Shown in pieces: positions 23,101 through 34,286 of a DNA stretch of 64,000 nt; positions within the stretch are counted from its first letter, which is position 1; every line of letters begins with the position of its first letter. The notes beneath the pieces were generated by a model. It saw only the letters and a program-made list of their open reading frames with translations. It was not told the origin of the DNA and made no database searches. Both the position numbers and the translations under genes were made by a program. Location: the NCBI GenBank assembly GCA_023375785.1, contig SZWC01000092.1, positions 318,559 through 382,558 of the forward strand, read 5' to 3'. The DNA is from Penium margaritaceum (taxonomy: Eukaryota > Streptophyta > Zygnematophyceae > Desmidiales > Peniaceae).

Positions 23101-23266
23101 TAAAGTTTGCCTCTGTCCGTAGGCTCATTTCCTATGCAACAACAGAGGATTTTGAGGTCCACCACATGGACGTCAAGATGGCATTCCTAAATGGTGACCT
23201 GGAGGAAGAAATCTACATGGAGCACCCTGAGGGATTCGTCATGGATGGCCAGCAGCACCTGGTTTG
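20179..23266 (+). pseudogene. Copia-I element E: gag to mid-RT (broken, joined to an inverted copy)
   Basis: Gag starts at ATG 20,179. A one-base insertion in the FTFWKIR motif shifts the frame briefly. The zinc knuckle is CHYCQKEGYYKIEC (near 20,950). Protease is KDSGCTNS near 21,225. Integrase has DFCGLMQTQSFGG, and the third catalytic motif is damaged (NRVAECTNS). RT begins near 22,960 and ends after FVMDGQQHLV at 23,266, where antisense sequence starts. In-frame TAG replaces Gln at many places (20,391; 20,451; three in a row near 20,910; 21,664; 22,079; 22,914; 23,057). Other stops hit Tyr, Trp and Glu codons. No 3' part or 3' LTR follows. Confidence 0.9.
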
Positions 23267-25774
23267 AAGCACACAACGCTTGCTTGAGGCCATACATCGA
23301 CTTCTACACCTTGCAAATCAGGTACTCCTGGGCATCCATGACGAACCCCTCCGGCTGCTCCATGTACATCTCCTCCTCCAGGTCACTGTTGAGGAAAACC
23401 ATCTTGACGTCCATGTGGTGGACCTCAAAGTCCTTTGCTGCTGCATAAGAAAGGAGCGTACACACAGAGGTAAACTTTGCAACAGGAGCAAAGATTTCCG
23501 TGTAGTCGAAGCCTTCCTGCTGCAAGTAGCCCTTGGCGACCAGCCTTGCCTTGTATTTTTCCAGATTGCCATCTGCTCCCCGCTTCTTCTTGAACACCCA
23601 CTTGTACTTTATCACCTTACCTCCAGGCGGACGCTTAGTCAGCTCCCACATGCCATTGTCGAGCTACGACAGTATTTCCTACTGCATAGCTTGCGCCTTA
23701 TCTGCTGCATGTGGTGTAGCCATGGCCTCTTTGTACGACGTCGGCTCATCAGAGTCTCTTGCAACTGCGACGTTCATCTGATCTGGTTTTTGCAACATCG
23801 TGAAATGCCCGCGCTCACCTGGCTTGTAGCGCACCGTGAAAGGGTACCTGTGACCTGGTACTAGAGCGTTAGCAGGTGGCTAGCGAGATACTGCTGGCAC
23901 AACTGCTCCTGCTAATGGTGGTGCATCTTCTTCCTCTGTTTCTGCCGATGAGGCCACTGTATGTGCTACATCAAAGATGGGAGAAATGGGTGGTTCTCCC
24001 ATTGCCATAGTAGGGGAAGAGTCAGGAGAGACGGGGTCACGGAGACTGTCTGCTCCCACTACTTCGTCAGCTGCTACTTTTGCTGCCTCCTCAAAGACAA
24101 TGTTGGTGCTGATAACCTTGCTCTCGTTGAAGACGACATCCCTGGAGATGATGACGTGGCCTGCATCCCTCTCGTAAAGGCGATACGCCTTGCTTGCCAC
24201 GTTGTATCCAATCATCAGCATCTGCGCGCTCTTCGCGTCTTACTTTTGCCGCTTCTCCTTTGGCACGTCCATGTGTGCCAAGATGCGAAACACGCAAAGA
24301 TGATCCATACTCAGCTTCTTGCCAAACCATGCCTCGTACGGCGTCATCTGCTCCAGGACCTTGGTTGGACTACAGTTCTTGATATACACTACAGTGCTCA
24401 CTACTTTGGCCCAAAACTCGCAGGTCAGCTTAGCCGCGTGCAACATGGAGCGCGCCGACTCAACGATGGTGCGGTTGGCGCGTTCTGCTACGCCGTTCTA
24501 CTGCGGCGAGTATGGCGCGATACGCTTTGCCTTGATGCCTGCTGTTGCGAAGTGGCCCTGGAATTCCTTGCTCAGGTACTCTTGACCGCGGTCGCTGCGT
24601 AGCACCTTCATTTTCTTGCATTTCTGGTTCTCCAACATGGCGTTCAACTCTTTGAACCTGTCAAAGCACTGGTCCTTGGAGGAAAGGAAGTACACAGCAG
24701 TATAATGGCTGAAATCATGAATGAAGGTGAGAAGATACCTAGAGCCTTCAAAGCTCTGGGTCTGCATCGGGCCACACAAGTCTGTGTGGACCAGCTCCAG
24801 CACCTCCTTCGTGCGCTCGCCTACTCCAGAGAATGCCTCGCGATGCTGCTTCCCCTTTTAATAGCTCATGTGCAACTGCTACTTAAAGAGATGGTGTGCA
24901 AGTCATGACTTGCACACCATGCACCAGCACATGGTACATGTACCATGTGCTTCGTATGAAGTTGTTACAATGCTCGCATGGCGATGAGGCCGTACCGCGC
25001 ATGCCAGATTTTGCAATCTGTGGCCTGCACCATTGCTGCAAGACTCTGTTCGCGCGGGATGTTGGTCGCCCCCAACAGGCGGTACATGTCACCTTACTTC
25101 ACCGACCAGGCCAACTCCTCTCCTGTTTCCTTGTCGACGATGTAGTCATAGTCTTCGTCAAAGACGACGCGCAGTCGTAAGTTGGTAAGGGACGATACCG
25201 AAAGAAGTTTGAACGCAGCATCAGGTACATACAGCATGCCATGGAACACTCGCACTTCAATGCCATGCGGGATCTGTAACCACATCTCCATAATCCCAAT
25301 CCCCTCAACATACTCCTCCCGATCAGCACCCAAAGTAATCGGATAGGGGGGAATGGAGAGCAGCTGCGTAAACCACTCCTTGTGGTGCGTCAGACTCTTA
25401 GTACACCCTAAGTCCTTGTATCATGCTAGATGCGCCTTTTCCTTTTGCAACATGTCAGACTTTGCCATGAAGAGGCGGTCGTGTACCTCCTTGGTGACGT
25501 TCATGTTGCCAAAATGGCGCATAGCGGTCTCGTTCTACTGCTCCTTCTGCTGCTGATGTTACTGTGACTGCTGCTGCTATTGTTGTGGAGATTGCTGCTT
25601 TTGCTACTGCTGCTGTTGCTCCTTTTGGTCCCTCTTGAACTTGAAGCACTCTTTCTTGTAGTGTCCCTCATTTTGGCAATTGTGGCATTTTCCCTTCTTC
25701 TTGCCTCTCTACTGCCCAAACTGTTACTGCTGCTCGTTCCGTGAGGCCATGGCCATGAAAGCTCCTTCACTGCA
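23267..25774 (-). pseudogene. Copia-I fragment F, antisense: gag end to RT (broken)
   Basis: Minus strand, from the gag zinc-knuckle side (25,774) down to the RT region (23,267). RT motifs are YKARLVAKGY and HHMDVKMVFLN; the catalytic YVDD is beyond the break. Integrase keeps HTDLCGPMQTQSF and NGVAERANRT. The first catalytic Asp and the third Glu remain, and the second region reads LRSDRGQEYLS. The Gln-rich tract (25,535-25,620) has several TAG/TAA codons. Two perfect palindromes (24,891-24,950) sit inside the pre-integrase region. Both ends are inversion joints: RT to RT of E at 23,266, and gag to gag of G near 25,775. The sequence is clearly diverged from E. Confidence 0.88.
24891..24950. 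repeat. Two adjacent perfect palindromes (30 bp and 24 bp)
   Basis: 24,891-24,920 is its own reverse complement over 30 bases, with arms starting ATGGTGTGCAAGTCA. Six bases later, 24,927-24,950 is its own reverse complement over 24 bases, with arms starting GCACATGGTACA. They replace a stretch of the pre-integrase region that is not palindromic in D, E or N. Confidence 0.95.
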
Positions 25775-27764
25775 TATGAGGAGTGAAAGAAAAAGGACGG
25801 GTAGGCCTACAAGCTGCTTGTCAACACCATCTCCAACCCACATATTTAGTACATGAATGACAAGGCTACTACTAAAGAGGGATGGTATACGTTGTGCAAG
25901 AAGTATGAGAGCAAGGATCCTACATTCCTCATGTTTTTTTAGGAGAAGATGATGGGGATGAAAATGCAGGTTGGCGAAGGGATGGAGGCGTACTTGGATA
26001 GGGCAAACGAGCTGGCGAAGCAGCTGAAAACGACCGGCAATCCTGTGGAGGACACGCGCTTCGTCCTTGCTGAGGGTACTCCCAACGACCTATGACACGG
26101 TGCGAGAGACATTGGAGTTCCAGCCGACTCTCGACCTGGACGTCATCTGCATGCACCTGGTTGAGGTAGAGCTACGTCACAATATCGCAAAGCGTAATGA
26201 CGGCAGCTGCAGCAGTGAAGCAGATTTCCATGGCCATGGCCTCAGGCAACCAGTAGTAGCAGGAGTCTGGGTAGTAGAGAGGCAAGAAGAAGGGCAAGTG
26301 CCACTATTGTCGGAAAGAGGGCACTACAAGAAAGAGTGCCTCAAGTTCAAGAGGGACCAGAAGGAGCAGTAGTAGTAGCAGCATCAAAAGCAACAATCTC
26401 CACAGCAATAGCAGTAGCAGCCACAACAACGTCAGCAGTAGCAGCAGTAGCAGCAGAACCAGACCGATGGCAACATGAACGTGGCCAAGGTGGTGCGCGA
26501 CCACCTCTTCATGGCAAAATCTGACATGTCGCAGAAGAAGGCAGATCTGGCGTAGTATAAGGACTCCGGGTGTACCAAGAGCCTGACGCACCACAAGGAG
26601 TGGTTTACACAGCTGCTCTCAATTCCCCCCCGACCGATTGCTTTGGGTGATGATCAAGTGGTGTATGATAAGGGGATTAGGATTGTGGAGATTTGGTTGG
26701 AGACCCCGCGTGGTATTGAAGTGTGAGTGTTCCATGGCGTATGTACCTGATACAGCGTTCAACCTTCTCTCAGTGTCCTCTCTCACCAACACAGGACTCT
26801 GCGTCCTCTTTGCCGACCACTATGGCTACATCCTCGACAAGGAAACAGGAGAGGAGTTGGTAGGTCAGTGAAGGAAGGAGACATGTACCGCCTGCTTGGG
26901 GCGACCAAGATCCCGCGCGAGAAGAGTCTTGCAGCACTGGTGCAGGCCACACATGGTGAAATCTGGCATGCGCGCTCCGGCCATATCGACATGCACGCCT
27001 TGCAATACTTAAAACAAACCAGATGATACGTGAGTTGCCCATCATCTCTAACTTTGAGCAGCACTTGTCCATTGGCTCTTTAGAGGGGAAGCAGCATCGC
27101 GAGGCGTTTTCCTGAGCAGTGGAGTGCGCGAAAGAGGTCCTAGAGCTGGTCCACATAAACTTCTGTACCCCGATGCAGACCCAGAGCTTTTGAGGCTCTG
27201 GGTACTTTCTCAACTTCATTGACGATTTCAATCGTTATACTGCTGTGTACTTCCTTTCCTCCAACGACCAGTGCTTTGAAAGGTTCAAGGAGTTCAAGGC
27301 CATGGCGGAGAACCAAACTGGCAAGAAAATGAAGGCGCTATGCACGGACTACGGAAGAGTATACCTGAACAAGGAGTTCCAGGACTACCTTGCAGCAGTA
27401 GGCATCAAGGCGCAGCGCACCTCGCCATATTTGCCGCAGCAGAACGGCGTAGCAGAACGTGCCAACCGCACTATCGTTGAGTTGGCGCGCTCCATGCTGC
27501 ACGCGGCTCGGCTGACCTACGACTTTTGGGCCGAAGCAGTGAGCACTGCAGTGTACATAAAAAACCGCAGTCCAATTAAGGCCCTAGAGCAGATGACGCC
27601 GTACGAGGCGTGGTTTGGCAAGAGGCCGAGCATGGGTCATCTTTGCGCGTTTGAAAGCTTGGCGCACATGCACGTGCCCAAGGAGAAGCGGCAAAAATGG
27701 GCCATAAAGAGTGCACGGATGCTGATGATCGGCTATGACATGTCAAGGCGTATCACCTTTACGC
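25775..27764 (+). pseudogene. Copia-I fragment G: gag to integrase (broken)
   Basis: Begins inside gag (YEE.KKKDG.AYKLLVNT, with TAG at a glutamine) without LTR or leader. It runs through the knuckle (CHYCRKEG, frame-shifted nearby), a Gln-rich tract with many TAG codons (26,369-26,460), protease and integrase. Integrase is best kept from 27,245: CTDYGRVYLNKEF (second Asp), then NGVAERANRTIVE (third Glu) and YEAWFGKRPSMGH. The first catalytic Asp position reads HINFCTPM, so Asp is lost. The fragment ends at about 27,764, in a short tandem repeat at the joint with antisense H. Confidence 0.87.
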
Positions 27765-27766
27765 AG

Positions 27767-27831
27767 AGATGCAGCCATGGCTTGATGCACAGATGCAGCC
27801 ATGGCCAGATGCACAGATGCAGCCATGGCCT
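27767..27831. repeat. 24-bp tandem repeat, about 2.7 copies, at an inversion joint
   Basis: Units start at 27,767, 27,791 and 27,815, each AGATGCAGCCATGGC followed by a variable dinucleotide and GATGCAC. The last unit runs into antisense RT-linker sequence of H. The repeat derives from the start of the RT region (AMAA motif on the minus strand). Confidence 0.9.
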
Positions 27832-29999
27832 CCTTGTACAACGTCGGCTCATTAGAGTCTGCTCCAACTGCGACGTTCATCTGATCTGGTTTTTGTAACA
27901 TCCTGAAATGCCTGCGCTCACCAGGCTTGTAGCGCACTGTGAGAGGGTACGTGTTACCAGGTACTGGAGGGTTAGTAGGCGGCTGGCGAGAAACTTCTGG
28001 CACAACCGCTCCCGCTGATGATGGTGCATCTTCTTCCTTTGTTTCTGCCGATGAGGCCGCTGTATCTGCTGCATTAGAGATGGGAAAAAAGGGTAGTTAT
28101 CCCATTGTCACAATAGAGGAAGGGTCAGGAGAGATGGGATCATGGAGAACTTCTGCTCCCATTGCTTTGTCAGCTGCTGCTTTTAATGCCTCCTCACAGA
28201 CAATATTGATGCCAATGACATTGCTTTCGTTCAAGACGACATCCCTGGAGATGATGACGTGGCATGTATGCCTCTTGTGGAGGCGATATGCCTTGCTTGC
28301 CACGTCGTAGCCAATCATCAGCATTTGTGCGCTCTTCTCGACCCACTTTTAACGGCTGAAATCATCAATGAAGGTGAGAAAATACCTAGAGCCTCCAAAG
28401 CTGTGGTTGTTCATCGGGCCACACAAGTCTATGAGGACCAGCTCCACGACCTCCTTCGCGTGCTCCCTTGCTCCAGAGAACGCCTCGCGATGCTGCTTCT
28501 CCTCCAAATAGCCGATGCACAACTGCAGCTCAAAATTAGAGATGGTGGGTAAGTCATGCACCATCTGGTTCGTTTGAACTTGATGGAAGACGCACATGCC
28601 GATATGGCTGTAGCGCGCATGCCAGATTTTTCCATTTGTGGCCTGCACCACTACACCAAGACTCTGTTCGCACAACATCTTGGTCGCCCCCAACAGGCGG
28701 TATATGTCGCCGTCTTTCACTGACTTGGCAAACTCCTCTCCTGTTTCTTTGTCAAGGATGTAGCCATTGTCGTCATCAAATACGATTCATTGTCCTATAT
28801 TGGTGAGAGAGGATACTAAGAGAAGGTTGAACGCAGCATCAGCTACATACAGCACGCCATGAATTACTCCCACTTCAAAGACACGCAGGGTCTCCAACCA
28901 CATGTCCACAATTCCAATTCCCAAAGCACACTCCACCCGATAATCACCCAAAGCAATCGGACGGGGGGTAATAGTGAGCAGCTGCATAAACCACTCCTTG
29001 TGGTACGTCAGACTCTTGGTAGACCCTGAGTCCTTGTAACACGCCAGATCCGTTTTTTCCTTCTGCGACATGCCAGACTTCGCCATAAAGAGGCGGTCAC
29101 GCACCTCGGTGGTGACGTTCATGTTGCCAAAATGGTGCTCGCCGGTCTCGTTCTGTTGTTGCTGCTTCTGTGGAGATTGCTACACTTGAACGACTCTTTC
29201 TTGTAGTGCCCCTCTTTAGAGCAATAGTGGTACTTGCCCTTCTTCTTGCCTCTCTGCTGCCCAGACTGCTGCTGTTGCTGGTTGCGTGAGCCCATGGTCA
29301 TGAAAGCTACTTCACTGCTGTTGCTACCACCATTGCGCTTTGCGGCATTACGACGTAGCTCTACCTCCACCAGGTGCGTACAGATGAAGTCCAGGTCGAG
29401 AGTCGACTGGCACTCCAACGTCTCTCGTACCGTGTCACAGCTCGCTGGTAGTCCCTTCTGGAAGAGAATGAACACGCATGTGACTTTCACAGGGTTGCTG
29501 GCCGCTTTTAGCTGCTTCGCTAGCTCCTTTTTCCTCTCCAAGTATGCCTCCATCCCTTTGCCACCCTGTATTTTCAACGCCATCATCTTTTCCTCCAAAA
29601 CCATGAGGAATGTAGGATCCTTGTTGTCATACTTCTTGCACAACGATTCACACCCCTCTTTAGGAGTTGCCTTTTCACTCACGTACAAAAGATGTAGGTT
29701 GGAGATGGTATTGACAAGCAGCCTGTAGGCCTGCCTGTCCTTCTTCCACTCCTCATATGCCGCCGCTGCAGTTCTAAATGAAATTTACTACACCTTTCTG
29801 CGGTCTCTCCCCGCCCCACCTCTGTTGCGGTGATGTCTTTTGCTTATGGAGGCGAGACGCGCTCGTCGCCGCTCACCACCTCCCACTAGCCCCTCTCCTC
29901 CAAAAGGAGGCGGGTACGGATCTTCCAAAACGTGAAGTTGGCGCATCCTTCCAGCCACTCCAAGGGCTGGAATACTGTTACTACTCGTGCTGCTGCCAT
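27832..29999 (-). pseudogene. Copia-I fragment H, antisense: gag to linker with an integrase deletion
   Basis: Minus-strand gag starts at ATG 29,999-29,997. The capsid (FTFWKIRTRLLLEERG) and the long frame 29,688-29,119 (YVSEKATPKEG, then CHYC-type knuckle YHYCSKEGHYKKE) are recognisable. Protease is KDSGSTKS near 29,030. The integrase first-Asp region is IDLCGPMNNHSFGG. At 28,349/28,350 sequence jumps from the integrase C-terminal side directly to this region, so the part with the second and third catalytic residues is deleted. The linker (SPDPSS) and the YKEAMAA start of RT follow, up to the tandem repeat. No RT domain is present. Confidence 0.88.
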
Positions 30000-30581
30000 T
30001 TTGACATTTGGTTATACTCACGGCTGCCCTTGAGTGGCTGCTCTATCCCTGCATGTACTGCTATTTGTGCCACAAATATGTCTCATAGAAAATGGACTGT
30101 AGACGAGGAATTTAGAAGAACTAAGCCCACCACTGGAAATTTCAGCTCAAAAGCTTTCAGATCCACTCATAAAGCAGGCAACAGGGGATTTTCAGAGATG
30201 TACCCTTTTGAAAACGGGGTATACTGCTACTCCTATTCCAGCTCACACCAGCCAGCTTTTAAATGGCATTTCTCCCAAACGTACCAATGGAATCAAAATA
30301 CTTTTGCACCAATGGAAAACTTAGGAAAACTACTTCAATTCCTATGTGCTACTTTTTAAACTTGAAAAAGAAACAAGAGAGTTATGGTCATCACAAGGCG
30401 ATAGAAGAGTGTAGCCCTGGCCAACCTCGTTTTGAACATAACTCTCAATCTGACTATTGGATCTTTGCGATCTTGGGCTCGTTGGAAAGCTTATTTCTTG
30501 AACTTGAAGATCTTGTGGTCGATTATCAAACCTGTCACTCTCAAAGTGACGGCCAAAGTGGTAGAAATTGGCTCTCATGTA
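30000..30581 (-). other. Leader of fragment H (antisense) with decayed primer site
   Basis: Matches the Copia-I leader in reverse, including GTCACTCTCAAAGTGACGG (the leader stem-loop, near 30,535). The primer site is degraded to GGCTCTCATGTATC (30,568-30,582). No gene is seen. Confidence 0.8.
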
Positions 30582-31189
30582 TCTTGGAACAGGATAAGAG
30601 AGGGAGCCTTGGAACAGCAAGTATGTGGGACTTAAAGGGAATCACTTCTGCTGAAGAATGGTTGTTGAATCACTCAAAATGATGGAATACATATAGAGCT
30701 AGAGCTTGGGCAAGTAAGCCCTCTCACAAGACACACCTCTTAGCCATGGAGGCTAAGGCTCACACACTAGAGTCCACAATCTCATTCAAGGGAGGAAATC
30801 AGCCTAACAATCAGGCCGACCAGTCACACACGACCTAGAGGGCTATAAAATGCTCTCATGGCACACTCCTAGTGGTCACATTACCCACAATCCCATGGAG
30901 AATCGCCATGTGTCCATGGCTAGCACACAAGGATCTCACCTGACCTAAAAAGTAATGAGAGGTTCCTTTTTACTAGTCACCACACTCTGACAAGGCAATC
31001 CAAGAATCTAGGACTTTTTTGGATATTTGTCCCATCAGGTCTTGACCCTGGACCACTTGCCTTCTTCTTTTTTTAGGCTAAGGCATCGAGCCATCGCCCA
31101 TGGTCACCCATATATCGGCGATCAATGACCCAGAAAGCTTTAAACATTCATATTTCCAAATCCGACCGTTGCATCGGTCCAAACTTGGG
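30582..31189 (-). mobile_element. 5' LTR of fragment H (antisense LTR-I), truncated
   Basis: Starts TCTTGGAACAGG next to the decayed primer site and follows LTR-I antisense for about 608 bp. At 31,189 it turns abruptly into sense LTR-I sequence at nearly the same LTR position. Confidence 0.83.
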
Positions 31190-31256
31190 AGATATGAATT
31201 TTCGAAGTTTTGGGGGTCATGGACCATGGCTCCATGCCTTAGCCTGAGAAAAGAGA
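31190..31256 (+). mobile_element. Short sense LTR-I piece at an LTR-LTR inversion joint
   Basis: GAGATATGAATTTTCG through CCTTAGCCTGAGAAAAGAGA matches 67 bases of sense LTR-I, continuing exactly where the antisense LTR stops. It then jumps to pol linker sequence of J without leader or gag. Confidence 0.75.
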
Positions 31257-33048
31257 ACCAGCAGCTGACGAGACAGTGGAAGCAGAGATCCTTCCTGACC
31301 CAGTCTCTCCCGATCCTTCCTCTACTGTGACACTGGGAGAACCAGTCTACTCTCCCATGTCTGATGCAAGAGATACTGCGGCCTCATCGGCAGAACCAGA
31401 GGAAAAAGATACACCTACATCAGCAGAAGCAGTTGTGCAAGCAGCACCACGCCAGCCGCCTGCTAACGCTCCAGCACCAGGTCAAAGGTACCCTCATAGG
31501 GTCCGCTACAAGCCTGGTGAGCGCGGGTATTTCTAGATGCTTAAAAAACCAAACCCTGATGAGCCAGCGTCGTACAAGGAGGCCATGGCTGGACCAGATG
31601 CACCAGATTGGGCACAAGCTGTGTAGCAGGAGATACAGTCATAGCTCGACAACGGCACGTGGTTGCTGACAAAGCGTCCACCTGGACGCAAGGTAATAAA
31701 GTGTAAGTGGATGTTCAAGAAGAAGCGGGGAGCAGATGGCAACCTGGAAAAGTACAAGGCAAGGCTGGTCGCCAAGGGCTACTCGCAGTAGGAAGGCATC
31801 GACTACACAGAAACCTTTGCCCCTGTTGCAAAGTTTCCCTCCGTACGTACGCTCCTTTCCTATGCAGCAGCAGAGGACTTTAAGGTCCACCACATGGACG
31901 TCAAGAAGGCATTCCTGAATGGTGACCTAGAGAAGGAGATTTACATGGAACAGCCAGAGGGATTTGTCATACATGGCCAGGAGCACCTGGTTTGCAAGCT
32001 GTACAAGTCGTTATATAGCCTCAAGCAAGCGTCGCGTGCTTGCCAGCGTCAATCGCTGGCAGCATGGTCATGAGGTTCTCATCATCATCCTCTTTATGGA
32101 TGACATTCTCCTCCTCTCTAACAGCATGTCTGTACTACAGGAGTTCAAAGAGGCCATGCAGGAGCGCTTCCAGATTTATGATCTCGGGGAAGCATCATAC
32201 TTCCTCGGTATCTAGATCAAGCGTGACCGCAAATCACGCTCTCTCTCAGTGCAGCAGAGCCGCTATATAAAGGATGTCTTATAGCGGTTCGGCATGGAAG
32301 AGGGAAAACCCATCGGCACGCCGCTAGAGACGCGGCAGTACATCGTGAGCTTCAATGGAGAAGCAAATGCAATTGAGTGGCAGAAGTACCAGAGCGCCGT
32401 CGGCAGCCTCATGTACCTGATGGTTGCAACCAGGTCGGAGCTCGTACATGCTATTAGTACTGTGAGCCAGCACATGGCAAAACCCAGACCTGAGAACCAG
32501 AAAGCGGTAAAGCGGATCTTCCGCTACCTTGCTGGAACCATCAACATTGGTATCACATACAACGGCAACGACAATAGCATCATCGGCTACACAGACGCAG
32601 ATTGGGCTTCACATCCTGAGGACCGTAAGTCCATCTCTGGACATGTGTTCCTTATGAATGGTGGGGCAATGAGCAGGTATAGCAAGGGGCACGTGGTCGT
32701 GGTCACCTCAAGCACGGAAGCTGAGTACGTCTCTCTCACCTTTGGAGCCAAGGAAGCAGTTTGGCTTCAGCGTCTCATGGCTGAGATGAGTTGGAGTACA
32801 AGAATTCCAGTTCTTGTGCCCGTCGACAACTAGAGCGCAATCGCACTCGCCAAGAATCCTGAGCACCATGTACGCACCAAGCTCATTGACATCGCATATC
32901 TCTTCATCAGGCACATGGTGTAGGAGGTTGCTATGAAGCTGGAGTTTACTCCAACCAGCAAGCAGGTTGCTAATTTCTGCACCAAGCCAGGTACCCTTGA
33001 GAAGAAGCATTTCTGCATGAAGGCATGTGGACTCAGCCTACTCTGACT
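31257..33048 (+). pseudogene. Copia-I fragment J: linker, RT and RNase H (broken)
   Basis: Begins at the integrase/RT linker (VEAEILPDPVSPDPSSTV). RT has YKARLVAKGY and HHMDVKKAFLN. A deletion near 32,040 removes the WNQKLDAALQ region. The catalytic box is FMDD instead of YVDD (32,093-32,104). RNase H is well kept (GYTDADWASHPEDRKSISG) and ends at TGA 33,046-33,048. In-frame TAGs lie at glutamine positions: 31,624; 31,642; 31,789; 32,214; 32,281; 32,830; 32,922. Confidence 0.9.
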
Positions 33049-33050
33049 GT

Positions 33051-33804
33051 AGCAAAGTGGGAGATATTTGGGAGAAGAGCAATCCGGCTCAGTTTCAGAT
33101 CCACAGGAGCAAGTTCCAAGAAACTACCAAATGCCTGCTGTGATCGTCAATCCAACTTCACCATTGAAAACATCATGTGGCACAATGTCTACGATCCAAT
33201 TTTGACGCCGATCCAACGGTCCGATTGGGAGATATGAATTTTCAAAGTATTCGGGGTCATCGACCGCCGATATCCGGGTGACCATGGGCGATGACTCCAT
33301 GCCGTAGCCTGAGGAAAGACAAAAGGCAAGAGGTCCATGGTTGAGACCTGATGGGAGAAATATCCAAAAAGGGTCCTAGATTCTTGGGATGCCTTGTTAG
33401 AATGTGCTGAATAGGAAAAGGTACCTCTCGTTACGTTTTAGGTGAAGTGAGATCCTTGTGTGATAGCCATGGACACATGGCGATTCTCCATGGGATTGTT
33501 GGTTATGTGACCACTAGGAGTGTCCCATGAGAGCATTTTATAGCTCTTTAGGTCGTGAATGAGTGGTCAGCCTGATTTCTAGGCTGATTTCCTCCTTTTT
33601 GTGAGATTATGGACTCTAGTGTGTGAGCGTTAGCCTCCATGGCTAAGTGGTGTGGCATGTGAGAGGGCTGAGTTGCTCAAGCTCTAGCTCTATATGTACT
33701 TTATCATTTTTAGTGATTTCATAACCATTTTTTAGCACAAGTAATGCCCTTTCAATCCCACATGCCCGCTTCTCCAAGGCTCTTTCTCTCCTCTAGTTCC
33801 AATA
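33051..33804 (+). mobile_element. LTR-I with a polypurine tract on its left and a primer site on its right
   Basis: AGCAAAGTGGGAGAT (33,051-33,065) precedes an LTR running from 33,066 (ATTTGG, mutated start) to CCAATA at 33,804. CTTGGTGTTAGAGCC, a decayed primer site, follows at once. So one LTR serves as 3' LTR of J and as 5' LTR of a following leader. This is the product expected from recombination between LTRs of neighbouring elements. Confidence 0.85.
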
Positions 33805-34195
33805 CTTGGTGTTAGAGCCAAGTTTTGCCACTTTCAGCCAGCACAGGCTGTCACTATGAGAATGACGGGTTGGGGAGAAACCTTCACCGAATTTGACAAT
33901 TCACCACTTGATCTTCAATTTCAAGCAACAAGCTTTCCAAGGAGTCCAAGATCACAAAAATTCCATGGTCGGATTGAGAGTTATGCTGAAAACGATATCG
34001 ATTCGGACTACACTCTTCTCTTTGAGTAAGAGTGTCGTCTTGTAATGACCATAACTCTCTCGTTTCTTTGTCAAATTTAAAAACTAGCACATACGAATAA
34101 AATTATTTCTCCTAAGCTTTCCATTGAAGCAAAAATATTTTAATTCCATTGGTACATTTGGGAGAAACCTTGTTTACAAGCTAGCTGGTGTGAGA
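33805..34195 (+). other. Truncated Copia-I leader after the shared LTR
   Basis: Decayed primer site (33,805-33,819), then about 375 bases of Copia-I leader including the stem-loop region near 33,848 (CTGTCACT...AATGACGG). It stops before gag, where antisense pol begins. No gene is seen. Confidence 0.8.
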
Positions 34196-34286
34196 TACAT
34201 GCCGATGTGGCCGTAGCACCCATACCAGATTTTGCCATTTGTGGCCTCCACTAGTACTATAAGGCTCTGCTCGCACGGGATCTTGG
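34196..34286 (-). pseudogene. 91-bp antisense Copia-I pre-integrase scrap
   Basis: Matches the minus-strand pre-integrase region of D (the GHIGM motif and the DPQQ-like stretch before it) and ends at GGGATCTTGG. It is wedged between a leader and the LTR of K. Confidence 0.8.

Noticed and set aside
25929-26156. Independent small proteins suggested by many 60-130 codon frames across the window
   Set aside because: These are off-frame readings of gag, integrase or RT or of LTR sequence, with no conserved counterpart between copies.
26304-26594. Leucine-rich membrane protein on the minus strand
   Set aside because: It is the antisense reading of the CAG-rich gag tract; CTG repeats give poly-Leu in that frame.
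27767-27831. CRISPR-like repeat array
   Set aside because: The units are contiguous with no spacers and come from pol sequence, in a eukaryotic transposon context.
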